Source: Clostridia bacterium
Lineage (GTDB): Bacteria > Bacillota > Clostridia > Oscillospirales > CAG-272
Direction of reading: 5' to 3'
DNA length: 55,703 nt
Assembly (NCBI GenBank): GCA_017468385.1
Contig: JAFUIQ010000022.1
Coordinates: forward strand, 1-55,703
The notes beneath the pieces were generated by a model that had not been told where the DNA came from, made no database searches, and saw nothing but the letters and a program-made list of their open reading frames with translations. The position numbers and the translations under genes are program-made. Each line of letters opens with the position of its first letter. Positions within the stretch are counted from its first letter, which is position 1. Shown here in pieces: positions 55,515 through 55,703 of the stretch.

Positions 55515-55703
55515 TCGGAGTCGTTATCCAGACTTTGAAGGAAAACGCCGGAAAATCTCAGGCATTATGAGAGTTTGAAAACCCTTGAAAAATCAGCATT
55601 TTTTAGCCCTCGGAGGTCAAAAATCCCGAAAAGCCCGATGGTACAAGGAGTTCGAAAGAAAATCGGTTTTGGGGAGAAAAAAGTCCGTTGGGGAGAAGAT
55701 GGG
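55515..55703. other. Non-coding stretch at the window edge, probably inside an integrated element
   Basis: About 190 bases follow the tRNA fragment, with short direct and inverted repeats (for example GAAAA/TTTTC runs) and no convincing ORF. It is on the side where an element that duplicated the tRNA 3' end would lie. The window ends before any integrase gene could be seen. Confidence 0.4.

Noticed and set aside
55454-55560. A complete functional tRNA-Ser gene
   Set aside because: No D-arm or 5' acceptor strand pairing with CTTCTCC is present upstream of the anticodon loop, and the 5' anticodon arm does not pair.
1-55703. CRISPR array, rRNA operon, transposase or phage structural genes
   Set aside because: No regularly spaced direct repeats, rRNA-like sequence, or transposase, integrase or phage proteins were found on either strand.

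Overview
The window looks like chromosomal DNA from an anaerobic Firmicute of the class Clostridia, probably a gut lineage. The evidence is vegetative SigA promoters with TTGACA/TATAAT hexamers and 17-bp spacers, AGGAGG-type ribosome binding sites, a dut-DUF4321-maf-mreBCD-PBP2 morphogenesis operon led by zapA and a U32 peptidase, and a complete Rnf respiratory cluster with ApbE. Most genes are GC-rich, so long antisense ORFs are common; I treated those as shadows. A few AT-rich stretches stand out as likely acquired DNA: the first 370 bases, an XRE regulator at 12.5-13.2 kb, and the MATE/tRNA region at the right end.

Layout, left to right. A truncated HEAT-repeat-like gene (2-367) precedes the rbfA-nrnA-truB operon (635-2926). 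A YhaO/YhaN (SbcD/SbcC-like) pair follows, and its ATPase is split by an in-frame TGA; a zinc-ribbon membrane protein closes this group (3112-7382). A membrane acyltransferase (-) and an SLC45/GPH-like transporter plus GDPD phosphodiesterase (+) diverge from back-to-back promoters. Two XRE regulators flank a palindromic repeat element. proBA (-) diverges from the long cell-envelope operon zapA-U32-dut-DUF4321-maf-mreB-mreC-mreD-PBP2 (15642-24277). Then come a GH2 glycosidase, an MgtC-like protein, a membrane XRE regulator, a SLOG protein, a ribbon-helix-helix protein, and an MFS-DUF2500-sfsA-phosphatase operon, where sfsA appears to start at AUU. An SdpR/SdpI-like autoregulated pair with a hydrolase diverges from three small orphan genes. 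An M48 protease, a possible structured RNA and another XRE regulator follow.

The most interesting region is 37.3-46.2 kb. All genes there run leftward: rnfC-D-G-E-A-B, a NusG-domain-II protein, a Gx-type membrane protein, a lipoprotein and apbE. RnfG is twice the usual size and has two SGAT flavinylation motifs. RnfD has one. The lipoprotein consists of two homologous halves, each with an SAGCT motif in a comparable position. ApbE is the enzyme that attaches FMN to such threonines, so the cluster could encode an Rnf complex with an expanded set of extracytoplasmic flavins.

The right end holds a Cof-type phosphatase, a heparinase II/III-like protein, an ECF sigma/anti-sigma pair, and a feoA-feoB operon. 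That operon has a 51-aa FeoB-associated Cys-rich protein and three DtxR-type inverted repeats. It is followed by a metal-tail NifX-like protein translationally coupled to a MATE exporter. A 3' fragment of tRNA-Ser(CGA) at 55454-55514 looks like the attachment-site copy left by an element that extends beyond the right edge. No CRISPR array, rRNA, transposase or integrase gene was seen inside the window.
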